A stretch of DNA of 64,000 nt from Pseudomonas sp. TTU2014-080ASC (GCF_001446935.1 NZ_LKKK01000011.1:806001-870000), one strand, 5' to 3'; positions 44,150-53,122 are shown, counted from the stretch's first letter. The notes: generated by a model from the letters alone, not told the origin. Numbers and translations are program-made.

Positions 44150-45988
44150 TTGAGTCAAGAGTCGTTTGAGCGGTGCTATGTGGCTGCCCCTGAGACAATA
44201 AAGTTTGATCGCAAGATCAGGATGAATGTTTCTCGTAGGCAATCTGTTGTAGGGGGTAGTGTTAATAGGCCTATGAAAGAAACTGACAGGCTTGCCCTTG
44301 TTGAAAAAATAAGAGGGGCTCAACAGGGCTCTAGGAATGGCCTAGTTAACTCAAAGCCTTTGGCAATTCTGTTATTAGGTACTGTTGGTGCGGGAAAGAC
44401 AACTTTCTTGCATTATATGCGGAAGTCTAGAATTAAAGAGCTTTTTGCTCGGAATGAAGGTCAGATTGGTCACCATTGGGTACATTTGGATTTTCTTAAT
44501 AATCCATCTGAGACCCCCGCGAGTCATTTTATTTACAGATCCTTACTCGATTATATCAATCAGGATGTTTTTTTGTCTGACGGCAAAAAATGCATTCAGC
44601 ATGCATATGCGGAAGAAATTGGAGCTATTAAACGTAATCTATCTTTCCTGGACTCTTCAAAGATTTCAGCCGATGATAAAATAGCACAAATCATCACGTC
44701 GGATTTTGAAAAAGTTCAACCGTATGTGGAAAAGGTTATAAGATTCGCTACAAAGCAATGTTCATTTTTTTTGATTATTGATAATGTGGATCAGATAGAG
44801 TCTGAGGAAATCCAATCTACACTTTTTGCAGAGGCTCTTTCGATTGCTAGAGCATTGTCTTTGAACTTGATTCTTTGTCTTAGGCAATCTACATATGCAA
44901 GACATCGTAGTTCACCAGCAATAGATGCATTTGATTTTGATACAGTGCAGATTGATCCACCGAAAATATCATCGGTAATTGCTAAGCGGTTTGCACTCGT
45001 AAAATATTTGGTGGCAGGACGAAAGGCTGAGTTTACTGCTGAAAATGGCGCAACTGTAAAGATGGATGATGCGTCAGATATAATTGATTTACTTCAAGGT
45101 TCTGTACTTGGTACTGAAATAGGGTCGAGGATTGAAGTTTTAGCGACTGAAGACGTTCGCCTAGCTCTAAGGATGACCCGAGAATTTCTCGAGAGAGGCT
45201 ATACAAGTCCCGGTAAAGCGATTGAGTACCATCGTAAAACTGGTAAGTATACCCTTCCAAGGCACGAGGCTTTTCGTGCGATCATGCTTGGTACGAGTCC
45301 TGTGTATAGCGAACAATATTCTCCAATCGGTAACCCCTTTGACTCACGTTTGTCTGTGAGTACGTCACAGTTATTACGGCTATATCTATTGTCCGCGATA
45401 GTTTCATATGCTAGCGAAACTGGATTTAGGTTTGTTGATGGTGCGTTGATAGCCGACTGCATGAAGAAAGTTGGATTTGGTGAGTCCTATATCAACCCTG
45501 TGTTAAAGGATCTTTGCAGGTTGCGTTTTATATTTACGGCAAGTCACGGGGAGCCAACATTGGCTTCTAGTTACATTCCGTCGAGATTGGGTGGTTACAT
45601 AGTTCGTGACTTGATTTCAAACTTTACTTTCATAGAAAACGTCATGTTTGATACGTATATTTCAGATCATAAAGTTTGGAGTGAGCTTAAGAGTCTTAGT
45701 CATAAAATAGAATCTGAGAGAAACATTATTCGCAGAGTAATCCTGCGAAGTCAAAGGGTTAGAAAGTTTTATGATTATATGCACGGGTTACTGAGGATCT
45801 TAGTTATCGAGGGACAAAAAAGGGGTCTTCCACCCCAGTGGTGCAGCGATGTAATGAAGGAAAGGCGTCCTGATCTTATTCGGGAACTTAGAAGGGTTAG
45901 GAGGTCTGCTGAGTATAACTACGGCCAAAAAGATACGCGTAGGCTGGCTGACATCGAAGATATTGATGAGCTTGAAGCTTTGGAATAA
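44150..45988 (+). CDS. P-loop NTPase (3' part of a split nuclease-NTPase gene)
   Basis: This 612-residue protein has Walker A GTVGAGKT (77-84), a Walker B with FFLIIDNVDQ (Asp211) and a following CLRQSTYARH segment like the sensor region of STAND/KAP-type NTPases. About 200 residues with a winged-helix-like character follow (FRFVDGALIADCMKKVGFG), then a basic C-terminus. Its only upstream start is a TTG at 44150 with no ribosome-binding site. The frame is open back to 44069 with protein-like sequence (FHIIEHEVVSAFSDSIVGL), so it is best read as the rest of the nuclease gene. NTPase-nuclease fusions often work as antiviral sensors; this is inference. Confidence 0.7.
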   Translation: MSQESFERCYVAAPETIKFDRKIRMNVSRRQSVVGGSVNRPMKETDRLALVEKIRGAQQGSRNGLVNSKPLAILLLGTVGAGKTTFLHYMRKSRIKELFARNEGQIGHHWVHLDFLNNPSETPASHFIYRSLLDYINQDVFLSDGKKCIQHAYAEEIGAIKRNLSFLDSSKISADDKIAQIITSDFEKVQPYVEKVIRFATKQCSFFLIIDNVDQIESEEIQSTLFAEALSIARALSLNLILCLRQSTYARHRSSPAIDAFDFDTVQIDPPKISSVIAKRFALVKYLVAGRKAEFTAENGATVKMDDASDIIDLLQGSVLGTEIGSRIEVLATEDVRLALRMTREFLERGYTSPGKAIEYHRKTGKYTLPRHEAFRAIMLGTSPVYSEQYSPIGNPFDSRLSVSTSQLLRLYLLSAIVSYASETGFRFVDGALIADCMKKVGFGESYINPVLKDLCRLRFIFTASHGEPTLASSYIPSRLGGYIVRDLISNFTFIENVMFDTYISDHKVWSELKSLSHKIESERNIIRRVILRSQRVRKFYDYMHGLLRILVIEGQKRGLPPQWCSDVMKERRPDLIRELRRVRRSAEYNYGQKDTRRLADIEDIDELEALE

Positions 45989-46260
45989 TGCTTCCTTTAC
46001 CAAGCGGGCAGGTCAGGGCATATCTTACCGAGGCTAGTTGTGCCACAGCTTTAAGTGGAGATGCTTCCAGCTGAAAGGTCAATTTGTAGTGTGTGGCTGG
46101 CTGAACGCTAATCAATTTTCCTGTCGAACGTGTCCCGGAGTCGTAAAGTGTCGAAAAAGTGTCGAAAACACTGTGAATAATTGAGACGAATCGACCATCA
46201 GAACACCCCTGAAAGCCCCGGTTTGTGCGGAATAGTGAAGAATTGAGACGGTCCCTAAAC
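45989..46260. other. Right-end intergenic region of the prophage
   Basis: No gene is seen. It contains the 22-bp tandem repeat at 46145-46166 and two copies of the AATTGAGACG motif (46179-46188 and 46241-46250), then runs into attR. Confidence 0.6.
46145..46166 (+). repeat. Tandem AAAGTGTCGAA pair, right end of prophage
   Basis: Identical to 34713-34734 at the left end. The copies are in the same orientation, about 95 bases inside attR. Confidence 0.75.
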
Positions 46261-46294
46261 GAGTTCGAATCTCTTCTTCACCGCCACTTTCAAA
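46261..46294 (+). repeat. attR of the filamentous prophage
   Basis: This 34-bp sequence is identical to 34623-34656. It keeps only the T-arm and 3' end of tRNA-Ser(GGA), followed by the host terminator. Confidence 0.93.
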
Positions 46295-46328
46295 AAAGCC
46301 CCGTAGCTGAAAAGTTACGGGGCTTTTT
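46295..46328 (+). terminator. Former tRNA-Ser(GGA) terminator, now at attR
   Basis: AAAGCCCCGTA (46295-46305) pairs with TACGGGGCTTT (46316-46326) around a ten-base loop, followed by TTGTTTT. Before prophage entry it would have ended the tRNA transcript. Confidence 0.85.
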
Positions 46329-46504
46329 GTTTTGATCTCCGGTTTGAAACCGCATAACCACTTGCAATTGCTTCAGTTGACGCACTGGTTGCCCTGTCTT
46401 CCAGAATGGGTTTCTGAGAACGTCCTGCTCACAGGATCTCCTGGTCTGTTGCTCTGCATGCTGACAGCTTTTAAGGTGTGCGCCTGATTCAGCGGAGCCG
46501 GTTC

Positions 46505-47638
46505 ATGCGCGTAACCTGGGATATTTTCTGCAGCGTTGTCGATAACTACGGCGACATTGGCGTCACTTGGCGCTTGGCTCGGCAGTTGGTGGCTGAGCAC
46601 GATGTGGCGGTGCGTTTGTGGGTGGATGATCTGCTGTCATTTGTGCGCATGTGCCCGGCGGCTGATCCTGCGGCACTGGCACAGGTTCAGCAGGGTGTGG
46701 AGGTGCGCCTCTGGGCTCAGGAGTGGCAAGCAGTTGAGCCGGCTGATGTGGTGGTTGAGGCGTTTGCCTGTGAACTGCCAGCTGCTTATGTGGCTGCGAT
46801 GGCTAGTCGTGAGCGCAAGGTGTTGTGGCTGAATCTTGAATACTTGAGTGCCGAAGATTGGGTAGAGGGCTGCCATGGCTTGCCTTCTATGCAGTCGGGT
46901 GGTTTGGCCAAGTTCTTCTTCTTTCCTGGGTTCTCTGCGGGTACAGGGGGCTTGCTGCGTGAGCGCGATCTATTGGTCAGGCGTGATGCCTTTCAGGCTG
47001 ATACGAAGGCCCGCGTGGAGTTTCTCCAAGGCCTTGGCGTTGAGCTGCTTGCCGGCGCTCGTCTGATTTCTTTGTTCTGCTATGAGAATGCGGCACTGGC
47101 CAGTTGGTTAGATGTGCTCGCCGGCGATACTGTCCGGACGCAGCTGCTTGTACCTGAGGGGCGCGCCCTTGCAAGTGTCACGCACTGGCTGGGGGAGGGG
47201 GAGTTAAAAGTAGGTGCTGTGCTGCGCCGGGGCGCTCTGCAGATTCATGTTGTGCCTTTTATGAGCCAGGATGAATACGATCTCTTGTTGTGGAGCTGCG
47301 ACTTCAACGCAGTGCGCGGTGAGGACTCCTTCATCCGGGCGCAATGGGCTGGAAGGCCGCTGCTGTGGCATATCTATCAGCAGGACGAAGATGTCCACCT
47401 TGATAAGCTCAATGCGTTTATAGCGCTCTATACTCACGGCTTGCCTGCAGAAGCTCAGGCGTGCCTGAGCAGTTTGTGGTTGGCCTGGAACACTGGCGCT
47501 GATGTGGGTGGGGCGTGGCGGCAGGTGCATAACGCAGCGCCAGAGTTGGATCAGCACGCCGCAAAATGGGCACTGGAGCAGGCTTCTCGGCCTGATCTTG
47601 CCGCAGCGCTGGTGCAGTTTTACCTAAATTGGCTATGA
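46505..47638 (+). CDS. earP: EF-P arginine rhamnosyltransferase EarP
   Basis: EarP transfers rhamnose from dTDP-rhamnose to Arg32 of elongation factor P, which lets EF-P rescue ribosomes at polyproline. The 377-residue GT-B-fold protein begins [20 protein letters not shown], where the conserved Asp residues bind the substrates. It has the C-terminal nucleotide-sugar site [20 protein letters not shown] with the conserved Glu and Gln. Start 46505 is preferred over 46478. efp follows 46 bases later, as in other pseudomonads. Confidence 0.95.
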   Translation: MRVTWDIFCSVVDNYGDIGVTWRLARQLVAEHDVAVRLWVDDLLSFVRMCPAADPAALAQVQQGVEVRLWAQEWQAVEPADVVVEAFACELPAAYVAAMASRERKVLWLNLEYLSAEDWVEGCHGLPSMQSGGLAKFFFFPGFSAGTGGLLRERDLLVRRDAFQADTKARVEFLQGLGVELLAGARLISLFCYENAALASWLDVLAGDTVRTQLLVPEGRALASVTHWLGEGELKVGAVLRRGALQIHVVPFMSQDEYDLLLWSCDFNAVRGEDSFIRAQWAGRPLLWHIYQQDEDVHLDKLNAFIALYTHGLPAEAQACLSSLWLAWNTGADVGGAWRQVHNAAPELDQHAAKWALEQASRPDLAAALVQFYLNWL

Positions 47639-47684
47639 TACGCGGCCAAAAATTCTGTCACTCCATTCAAACCCGGATATTCGT

Positions 47685-48260
47685 ATGAAAACCGCACAAG
47701 AAATGAAGCCCAACAGTGTGGCCCTGATTGATGGCCAACCTTGGCTGATCCAGAAAGCTGAATTCACCAAGTCCGGTCGTAACAGCGCCATCGTTAAGAT
47801 GAAGCTGAAGAACCTGCTGAACGGTTCCAAGACCGAGACCGTTTACAAGGCCGACGACAAAATGGAGCCGGTTATCCTTGAGCGCAAGGAAGTAAACCTG
47901 TCCTACATCAGCGGCGAAGACTATGTATTCATGGATCCTGAGTACAACTCTTACGAGCTGCGTGCTGAAGACCTGGAAAGCGTTCTGCCGTTCATCGAAG
48001 AAGGCATGACCGATATCTGCGAAGCTGTGTTCTTCGAAGGTAAAGTGATCTCCGTTGACCTGCCGACCACCATCGTGCGTCAGGTTGTGTACACCGAGAA
48101 CGCTGCTCGTGGTGACACTTCTGGCAAGGTGATGAAGCCTGCCAAACTGCGCAACGGCACCGAGATCAAGGTTGCTGAATTCGTTGAGATCGACGACTGG
48201 ATCGAAATCGACACTCGTGACGGTTCCTACAAGGGTCGCACTCAGGCGCCACAAGCCTAA
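47685..48260 (+). CDS. efp: Elongation factor P, Arg32 type
   Basis: EF-P binds between the ribosomal P and E sites and relieves stalling at proline runs. The 191-residue protein has three beta domains. The loop of domain I reads KSGRNSA with Arg32, the residue rhamnosylated by EarP, instead of the Lys used by other bacteria. Adjacent earP fits. A bidirectional terminator follows. Confidence 0.96.
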   Translation: MKTAQEMKPNSVALIDGQPWLIQKAEFTKSGRNSAIVKMKLKNLLNGSKTETVYKADDKMEPVILERKEVNLSYISGEDYVFMDPEYNSYELRAEDLESVLPFIEEGMTDICEAVFFEGKVISVDLPTTIVRQVVYTENAARGDTSGKVMKPAKLRNGTEIKVAEFVEIDDWIEIDTRDGSYKGRTQAPQA

Positions 48261-48276
48261 TCCGCTTGTCCGCTGT

Positions 48277-48308
48277 AAAAAGCCCGGCCATATGCCGGGC
48301 TTTTTATT
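48277..48308. terminator. Bidirectional terminator between efp and a LysR gene
   Basis: AAAAGCCCGGC (48277-48287) pairs with GCCGGGCTTTT (48294-48304), with T-runs on both strands. Confidence 0.85.
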
Positions 48309-48320
48309 TTCGTTTGAAAG

Positions 48321-49283
48321 TCAGTACAGGGCTGCGGGTAGATAAGCCTGCAGGGCCTGATCCCACGGGGGGGGAAAGCCGAAGCGCTGTTGCAGGAATG
48401 TCAGTAACAAGCGAAGGCGCGGACTGCTCTCTCTTTCCAGGCGCAGGGCATAGATACCGCTCGGTTCAGGGGGCGGCAGGCCGTTTTCACAAAATAGTGG
48501 TACCAATTCGCCACGTAGCAAGTATTCGCTGATCAGCCAGGTGGGCAGGTGGGCGATGCCGAGTCCGGCTAATGCACTGAATAGCAAGGTTTCGGCGTTG
48601 TTGGCGGTCATCCGAAGGCGTTTGGGGCGAAAGTGTTGCAGTTTGCCGTCGTGTTCGAAGCGCCAGGCGAAGGGCGGTGCAAGGCTGTCCCAGTCCAGTC
48701 CGTCATGTTCAAGAAGCTCAGTCGGATCGCGGGGGATACCGCGTGAGGCGACGTATTCGGGGCTGGCGCAGAGTATGCGCACCATCGGCGCTAACGGTGT
48801 GGCCACCAATCGTGAGTCTTCTAAGGGGCCGATGCGTAGAACCAGGTCCACTTCGCCGAGGTGGGTGCCATGTAGGTCGACAAAGCTATCAATCAGGCGG
48901 AGTTGTACATCAAGGCCCGGATAGGCGACCAGAAACTCTGCAATCGCAGGGGCTAGGTGGCGGCGGCCAAAGGGGGCAGGCGCGTCGATGCGAATCAGGC
49001 CTTCAGGCGCGCTACTCAGGGACACTGCTTCGGCCCGGGCTAAGTGCAGTTCAGCCAGTATTCGCCGCGCCCGCTCAGCAAATGCAAGTCCGGAGGCTGT
49101 GGCGCGGACCGCGTGGGTACTGCGGCTGAATAAGGTGCTACCCAGTGAGCGCTCGAGTGCATCGATACGTCGGGCAACAGCGGATGGCGTCAGAGGATGG
49201 CGACGGGCAGCTGCAGAAAAACTGCCGGTTTCGAGGACATCGAGGAATAGATTGAGCTGATCTGTCAGGGTGTCTGGGTTCAT
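48321..49283 (-). CDS. LysR-family transcriptional regulator
   Basis: This 320-residue regulator has an N-terminal winged helix (LNLFLDVLETGSFSAAARRH, then TPSAVARRIDALERSLG) and a C-terminal periplasmic-binding-like effector domain. It is transcribed away from the TauE-type exporter gene at 49390, so it may control that gene; the intergenic region of about 106 bases suits shared operators. Ligand unknown. Confidence 0.88.
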   Translation of the reverse strand: MNPDTLTDQLNLFLDVLETGSFSAAARRHPLTPSAVARRIDALERSLGSTLFSRSTHAVRATASGLAFAERARRILAELHLARAEAVSLSSAPEGLIRIDAPAPFGRRHLAPAIAEFLVAYPGLDVQLRLIDSFVDLHGTHLGEVDLVLRIGPLEDSRLVATPLAPMVRILCASPEYVASRGIPRDPTELLEHDGLDWDSLAPPFAWRFEHDGKLQHFRPKRLRMTANNAETLLFSALAGLGIAHLPTWLISEYLLRGELVPLFCENGLPPPEPSGIYALRLERESSPRLRLLLTFLQQRFGFPPPWDQALQAYLPAALY

Positions 49284-49389
49284 TGATGTGCTTGCCTTTG
49301 CGAATTGCGCATAGCCATTGTGCGTGGCTGTGCGTTTCGCTGCTAGCGCTGCGTCACTAGGCTATGCCGTTCTAGGTCAGGAGGCGCGC

Positions 49390-50145
49390 ATGAGTCTGAT
49401 GGATTTTGTTCTCAATGTAGTGTTAGGCGCGGTGCTTGGCAGTCTGGGTGGGCTATTTGGTATTGGCGGCGGCCTGATTGCGATTCCAGCGCTTGGGGTG
49501 CTATTCGGCCTTGATCAACAACTGGCGCAAGGCACGGCGCTGGTGATGGTGGTGCCTAATGTGATGCTGGCTTTGTGGCGTTATCACCAGCGCAACCGCA
49601 TCAATCCACGGCACGCGCTGATCCTAGCGGCCAGCGGCTTTGTCTTTGCGCTACTGGGGGCGCGCTGGGCTGTTAGTCTGGACGCCGAACAAATGCGAAT
49701 AGCCTTTATAGTGTTTCTAGTCCTGCTGGCGTTTTATACCGTGCTGCGTTTGTTCAGTCCTGCGGTCCATAGCAGCGGCGAGCTACGTTATCCGTGGCCG
49801 TGGCTCGGTATGTTGGGCGCTGGAGCCGGTCTGACAGGCGGGCTGCTCGCGGTTGGCGGTGCGGTGGTGGCGACACCTGTTCTGACGATGGTGTTCGGGG
49901 TAACGCAGGTTGCGGCACAGGGGCTTTCGCTAGCTCTGGCGTTGCCTAGCACGGTGGTGACGCTGGTGACTTATGCGCTGCACGATCATGTCAATTGGCT
50001 GCTGGCCATCCCGCTGGCCATAGGTGGCTTGCTGAGTATTAGTTGGGGGGTGCGGCTCGCACATGCCTTGCCTGAGCGTGTATTGAAGGCTTTGTTCGCT
50101 GTATTCCTGCTGGTTTGTGCGGTGCTGTTGGGGCTTAAAGTCTGA
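49390..50145 (+). CDS. TauE/SafE-family membrane exporter
   Basis: This 251-residue inner-membrane protein has about eight helices and the family's paired glycine-rich motifs GSLGGLFGIGGGLIAIPAL near the N-terminus and AGLTGGLLAVGGAVVATPVL in the second half. The family exports sulfite, sulfoacetate or other organic anions; the substrate is not evident. It is flanked by two LysR genes, one divergent and one convergent with an 11-base overlap. Start 49390 (MSLMDF) is used. Confidence 0.87.
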   Translation: MSLMDFVLNVVLGAVLGSLGGLFGIGGGLIAIPALGVLFGLDQQLAQGTALVMVVPNVMLALWRYHQRNRINPRHALILAASGFVFALLGARWAVSLDAEQMRIAFIVFLVLLAFYTVLRLFSPAVHSSGELRYPWPWLGMLGAGAGLTGGLLAVGGAVVATPVLTMVFGVTQVAAQGLSLALALPSTVVTLVTYALHDHVNWLLAIPLAIGGLLSISWGVRLAHALPERVLKALFAVFLLVCAVLLGLKV

Positions 50146-50989
50146 AACCTTCGATGATGTATTCAGCCAGGGTTTCGCTGACCTGATTCCGTCGCCGTGG
50201 GTTGTGCATCAGAACGATGCTGGCCGTTGGCAGTGCAGGCATGGACTCCGCTTCGCTGAGTATCTGTAGCTCGGCTGGAATCAAGCTTTGCAACTGAGCG
50301 GTAATCGCCAGACCTGCGCTGGTAACGGCCATAATCGCAGAGAGGCCGGCACTGGTATAAGCAACCCGATAATCACGGCCTATCCCATCAAGAGCGTTGC
50401 GCACCCAGCCGTTACAAAAGCAAGGTGGGGTGAACAGTGCCAGGGGCAAGGTCTGCATTTCGTGCAAGTTGCTGCCGCGAGCCTGTGCCCAAGCCAGCTG
50501 TTCCTGACGTAATAGCTGGCCGTTTTCGTTGCCTGGCTCACGGGTGACTATGGTCAGATCCAAGTCCTGACGTTGCAGCAGTTGAGTACTTGGCTCGCAG
50601 TGCATCTCCACCTGAATCAGAGGGTAAGTCTGGGCGAAGCGCAATAGGATGCTGGGCATAAAGCGCATGACGTAATCATCTGGTGTACCTATGCGCACGG
50701 TACCGACCATATGTGGCTCGCGCATGCTATTGAGCACTTCGGCATGCAACTTGAGGATTCGTCGGGCGTAGCCCAATAGCAGCTGGCCTTCGACTGTCAG
50801 GCTGACTTGCCGGCCATCCCTGACAAAGAGTGCGCGCTGCAAAACGTCATCTTCCAGGCGTTTGATCTGCATGCTGACCGCTGATTGTGTGCGGTTAACC
50901 ACTTCAGCGGCGCGGGTAAAACCGCCGTGTTCAACAATGGCGACGAATGTACGCAGCAGTTCGCTGTCGATGCTCGGGTAGTGGCTCAT
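50135..50989 (-). CDS. LysR-family transcriptional regulator
   Basis: This 284-residue LysR protein has winged helix DSELLRTFVAIVEHGGFTRA followed by RTQSAVSMQIKRLEDD, and an effector-binding domain with MRFMPSILLRFAQTYP. Its 3' end overlaps the TauE gene's 3' end by 11 bases. The small DUF1127 gene starts about 100 bases from its start on the opposite strand, so that gene or the transporter beyond it may be targets. Confidence 0.87.
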   Translation of the reverse strand: MSHYPSIDSELLRTFVAIVEHGGFTRAAEVVNRTQSAVSMQIKRLEDDVLQRALFVRDGRQVSLTVEGQLLLGYARRILKLHAEVLNSMREPHMVGTVRIGTPDDYVMRFMPSILLRFAQTYPLIQVEMHCEPSTQLLQRQDLDLTIVTREPGNENGQLLRQEQLAWAQARGSNLHEMQTLPLALFTPPCFCNGWVRNALDGIGRDYRVAYTSAGLSAIMAVTSAGLAITAQLQSLIPAELQILSEAESMPALPTASIVLMHNPRRRNQVSETLAEYIIEGFRL

Positions 50990-51086
50990 TCATCAACCTC
51001 TGGAATGGATTGCATAAGAAAGATTCGTTTGATTGATGTTAGTGGCGGCGCAACACTCTCGCCAAGCTCTAAAGGAGGGCGACGAG

Positions 51087-51320
51087 ATGAGTGGTCAACA
51101 GACTTTCAACAAATTTGCTTTGCTCGTGAAGGCAGTGCCGGATGCTGCGCCAGCCATGCGCAGAGTGGTTCGCCAAGTGCTGCGTTGGTGGCAGCTGGCC
51201 CGGCAGCGGAGGCGTCTAGCGGCACTTGATGAATGCGCACTCAAAGACTTAGGGCTGAGCAGGGCAGATGCAATACAGGAAAGTGAGCGGCCTTTCTGGG
51301 ATGATCCTCTGTCTCGTTAG
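51087..51320 (+). CDS. DUF1127 small basic protein
   Basis: The 77-residue product has the C-terminal DUF1127 motif RRRLAALDECALKDLGLSRA, a short helical unit with several Arg. Some DUF1127 proteins bind RNA and affect phosphate or carbon metabolism; the role here is unknown. An AGGAGG site precedes the ATG at 51087. It lies divergent from the LysR gene at 50135 and 40 bases upstream of the EamA transporter. Confidence 0.82.
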   Translation: MSGQQTFNKFALLVKAVPDAAPAMRRVVRQVLRWWQLARQRRRLAALDECALKDLGLSRADAIQESERPFWDDPLSR

Positions 51321-51360
51321 TCACAGGATGCGGCTACAGGCTTGGTGAGTGAGTGGTGTG

Positions 51361-52290
51361 ATGAGTGGAGTGCGTAAAGAGGCTGATCTGTTTCTGTTCG
51401 GTCTGATGGTGCTGCTGTGTGCTCTGTGGGGATCGCAGGGGGTTGTTATCAAACTGGCTGCGCAGGATGTTGCAGCGATGATGCAGGTCGCTTTGCGTTC
51501 GGGGATCGCTGCGTTGCTGGTGGCCTGTGTGCTGTTATGGCGTCGTGACTGTCAGGGCTGGATCGGCAGTACATGGCGTCCCGGCGTGCTGGCTGGGACG
51601 CTGTTTTGCCTTGAGTTTTTGTTTATTGCCCAGGGGCTGCAATACACCACAGCATCGCATATGTCTGTGCTGCTCTATACCGCGCCTATTTTCTCTGCAT
51701 TGGGCCTGCACCTGATGCTGGTCAGTGAACGCTTGCGTTGGTTGCAGTGGGTAGGCGTATGCGTGTGCTTTATAGGCATTCTGGTGGCTTTTGCCTGGGG
51801 CATAGAGTTCTCGGATCTGAAGGGGCGAGTGCTGTTCGGTGATGCTTTGGGTTTGTTGGCGGGAATAGCTTTTGGCGGGACTACTGTCGTCGTACGCGGA
51901 TCACGTTTGTCCGAGGCACCAGTGCCCCTGACGCTGTTTTACCAGTTGGGCACTGCAACTGTGTTGTTGCTGATTTATGCGCTCGTGTCGGGGCAGGTGA
52001 AGCCGCTGGTTTGGAGTTATCTAAGCGTGGGTAGCGTGCTGTATCAGGGAGTGTTGGTCTCTTTCTTCAGCTATCTGGCGTGGTTTTGGTTGTTGCGCCG
52101 CTATTTGGCTTCGAATATCGGTGTATTTGCTTTTATGACGCCGATGTACGGCGTGCTGTTTGGCGTGCTGATTCTCGACGAGCCTCTCACCGCTAATTTC
52201 ATTGTCGGTGCGTTGTTGGTGTTACTGGGCATCATGCTAGTAAGCAATCACGCCTTGATTTCACGGCATTTGCTGCGGGTGAGAGGCTGA
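51361..52290 (+). CDS. EamA/DMT-family transporter
   Basis: This is a 309-residue inner-membrane protein with ten predicted helices in two EamA halves (LCALWGSQGVVIKLAAQDV in the first, AGIAFGGTTVVVRGS in the second). Members move metabolites or amino acids out of the cell. GTG 51349 and ATG 51361 are both possible; the ATG is taken. It follows DUF1127 by 40 bases, perhaps on one message. Confidence 0.85.
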   Translation: MSGVRKEADLFLFGLMVLLCALWGSQGVVIKLAAQDVAAMMQVALRSGIAALLVACVLLWRRDCQGWIGSTWRPGVLAGTLFCLEFLFIAQGLQYTTASHMSVLLYTAPIFSALGLHLMLVSERLRWLQWVGVCVCFIGILVAFAWGIEFSDLKGRVLFGDALGLLAGIAFGGTTVVVRGSRLSEAPVPLTLFYQLGTATVLLLIYALVSGQVKPLVWSYLSVGSVLYQGVLVSFFSYLAWFWLLRRYLASNIGVFAFMTPMYGVLFGVLILDEPLTANFIVGALLVLLGIMLVSNHALISRHLLRVRG

Positions 52291-52380
52291 GTTTGTGGGG
52301 ATGATCAGTGCCGAGTGCGGCAAGCGGGCGGCGCTTCCGCTACAATGCGCGGCGAATTTGCTTAGCCGAGAGCCTGTACC

Positions 52381-53079
52381 ATGTCCGCTTGCCAGACCCC
52401 CATCATCGTTGCCCTGGATTTCCCGACCCGCGCTGCCGCTTTGGCGCTGGCTGATCAGCTTGATCCCAAGTTGTGCCGGGTGAAAGTCGGTAAGGAGCTG
52501 TTCACCAGTAGCGGTGCTGACGTGGTTGGCACATTGGCTGAGCGGGGCTTTGAGGTCTTCCTGGACCTGAAATTCCACGATATTCCCAACACCACCGCCA
52601 TGGCCGTTAAGGCCGCTGCCGAGATGGGGGTGTGGATGGTTAACGTGCACTGTTCCGGTGGGCAGCGCATGATGGCGGCCTGCCGTGAAACGCTGGATAA
52701 ACTGAGCGGTGCAAAGCCGCTGCTGATTGGCGTAACGGTGCTGACCAGCATGGAGCGTGAAGACCTGGCCGGTATCGGTTTGGATGTTGAGCCACAGGAG
52801 CAGGTGCTGCGCCTGGCTGCTTTGGCAGAAAAATCTGGGATGGACGGCTTGGTGTGTTCAGCTCAGGAAGCTCCGGCACTCAAGGGGGCTTTTCCGTCAC
52901 TGAAGTTGGTCACGCCGGGCATTCGTCCTGCAGGCAGCGCTCAGGATGATCAACGCCGCATTCTGACACCGCGTCAGGCGATGGAGGCAGGCTCGGATTA
53001 TCTGGTGATTGGTCGTCCGATCAGTCAGGCAGCCAATCCGGCTCAGGCGCTGGCCGCAGTTGCAGCTGAGCTGGCCTGA
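52381..53079 (+). CDS. pyrF: Orotidine 5'-phosphate decarboxylase
   Basis: PyrF makes UMP from OMP in pyrimidine synthesis. The 232-residue TIM barrel has the catalytic DxKxxD motif DLKFHD (Asp62, Lys64, Asp67), the substrate loop GVTVLTSM and the phosphate site [15 protein letters not shown] and VIGRPI. Its length matches the family. It is a single gene with a short leader that lies 90 bases downstream of the EamA transporter. Confidence 0.97.
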   Translation: MSACQTPIIVALDFPTRAAALALADQLDPKLCRVKVGKELFTSSGADVVGTLAERGFEVFLDLKFHDIPNTTAMAVKAAAEMGVWMVNVHCSGGQRMMAACRETLDKLSGAKPLLIGVTVLTSMEREDLAGIGLDVEPQEQVLRLAALAEKSGMDGLVCSAQEAPALKGAFPSLKLVTPGIRPAGSAQDDQRRILTPRQAMEAGSDYLVIGRPISQAANPAQALAAVAAELA

Positions 53080-53122
53080 GCGCCTGGCTTAACTTTTCCC
53101 GTTTCTTGATAGCAGGTTTTTT

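Larger units (their letters stand above)
34623..46294. mobile_element. Filamentous (Pf-like, inovirus) prophage in tRNA-Ser(GGA)
   Basis: An 11.6-kb element is bounded by identical 34-bp repeats at 34623-34656 and 46261-46294. It carries a tyrosine integrase next to the tRNA, a gII-like replication initiator, a Zot-like assembly ATPase, a gVI-like protein, a long Cys-rich attachment protein, a leadered major coat protein, an ssDNA-binding protein and an excisionase-like regulator, all on the minus strand in the order known for Pf phages. A divergent repressor, a toxin-antitoxin pair and an AT-rich nuclease/NTPase cargo complete it. All essential virion genes look intact. Confidence 0.93.
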
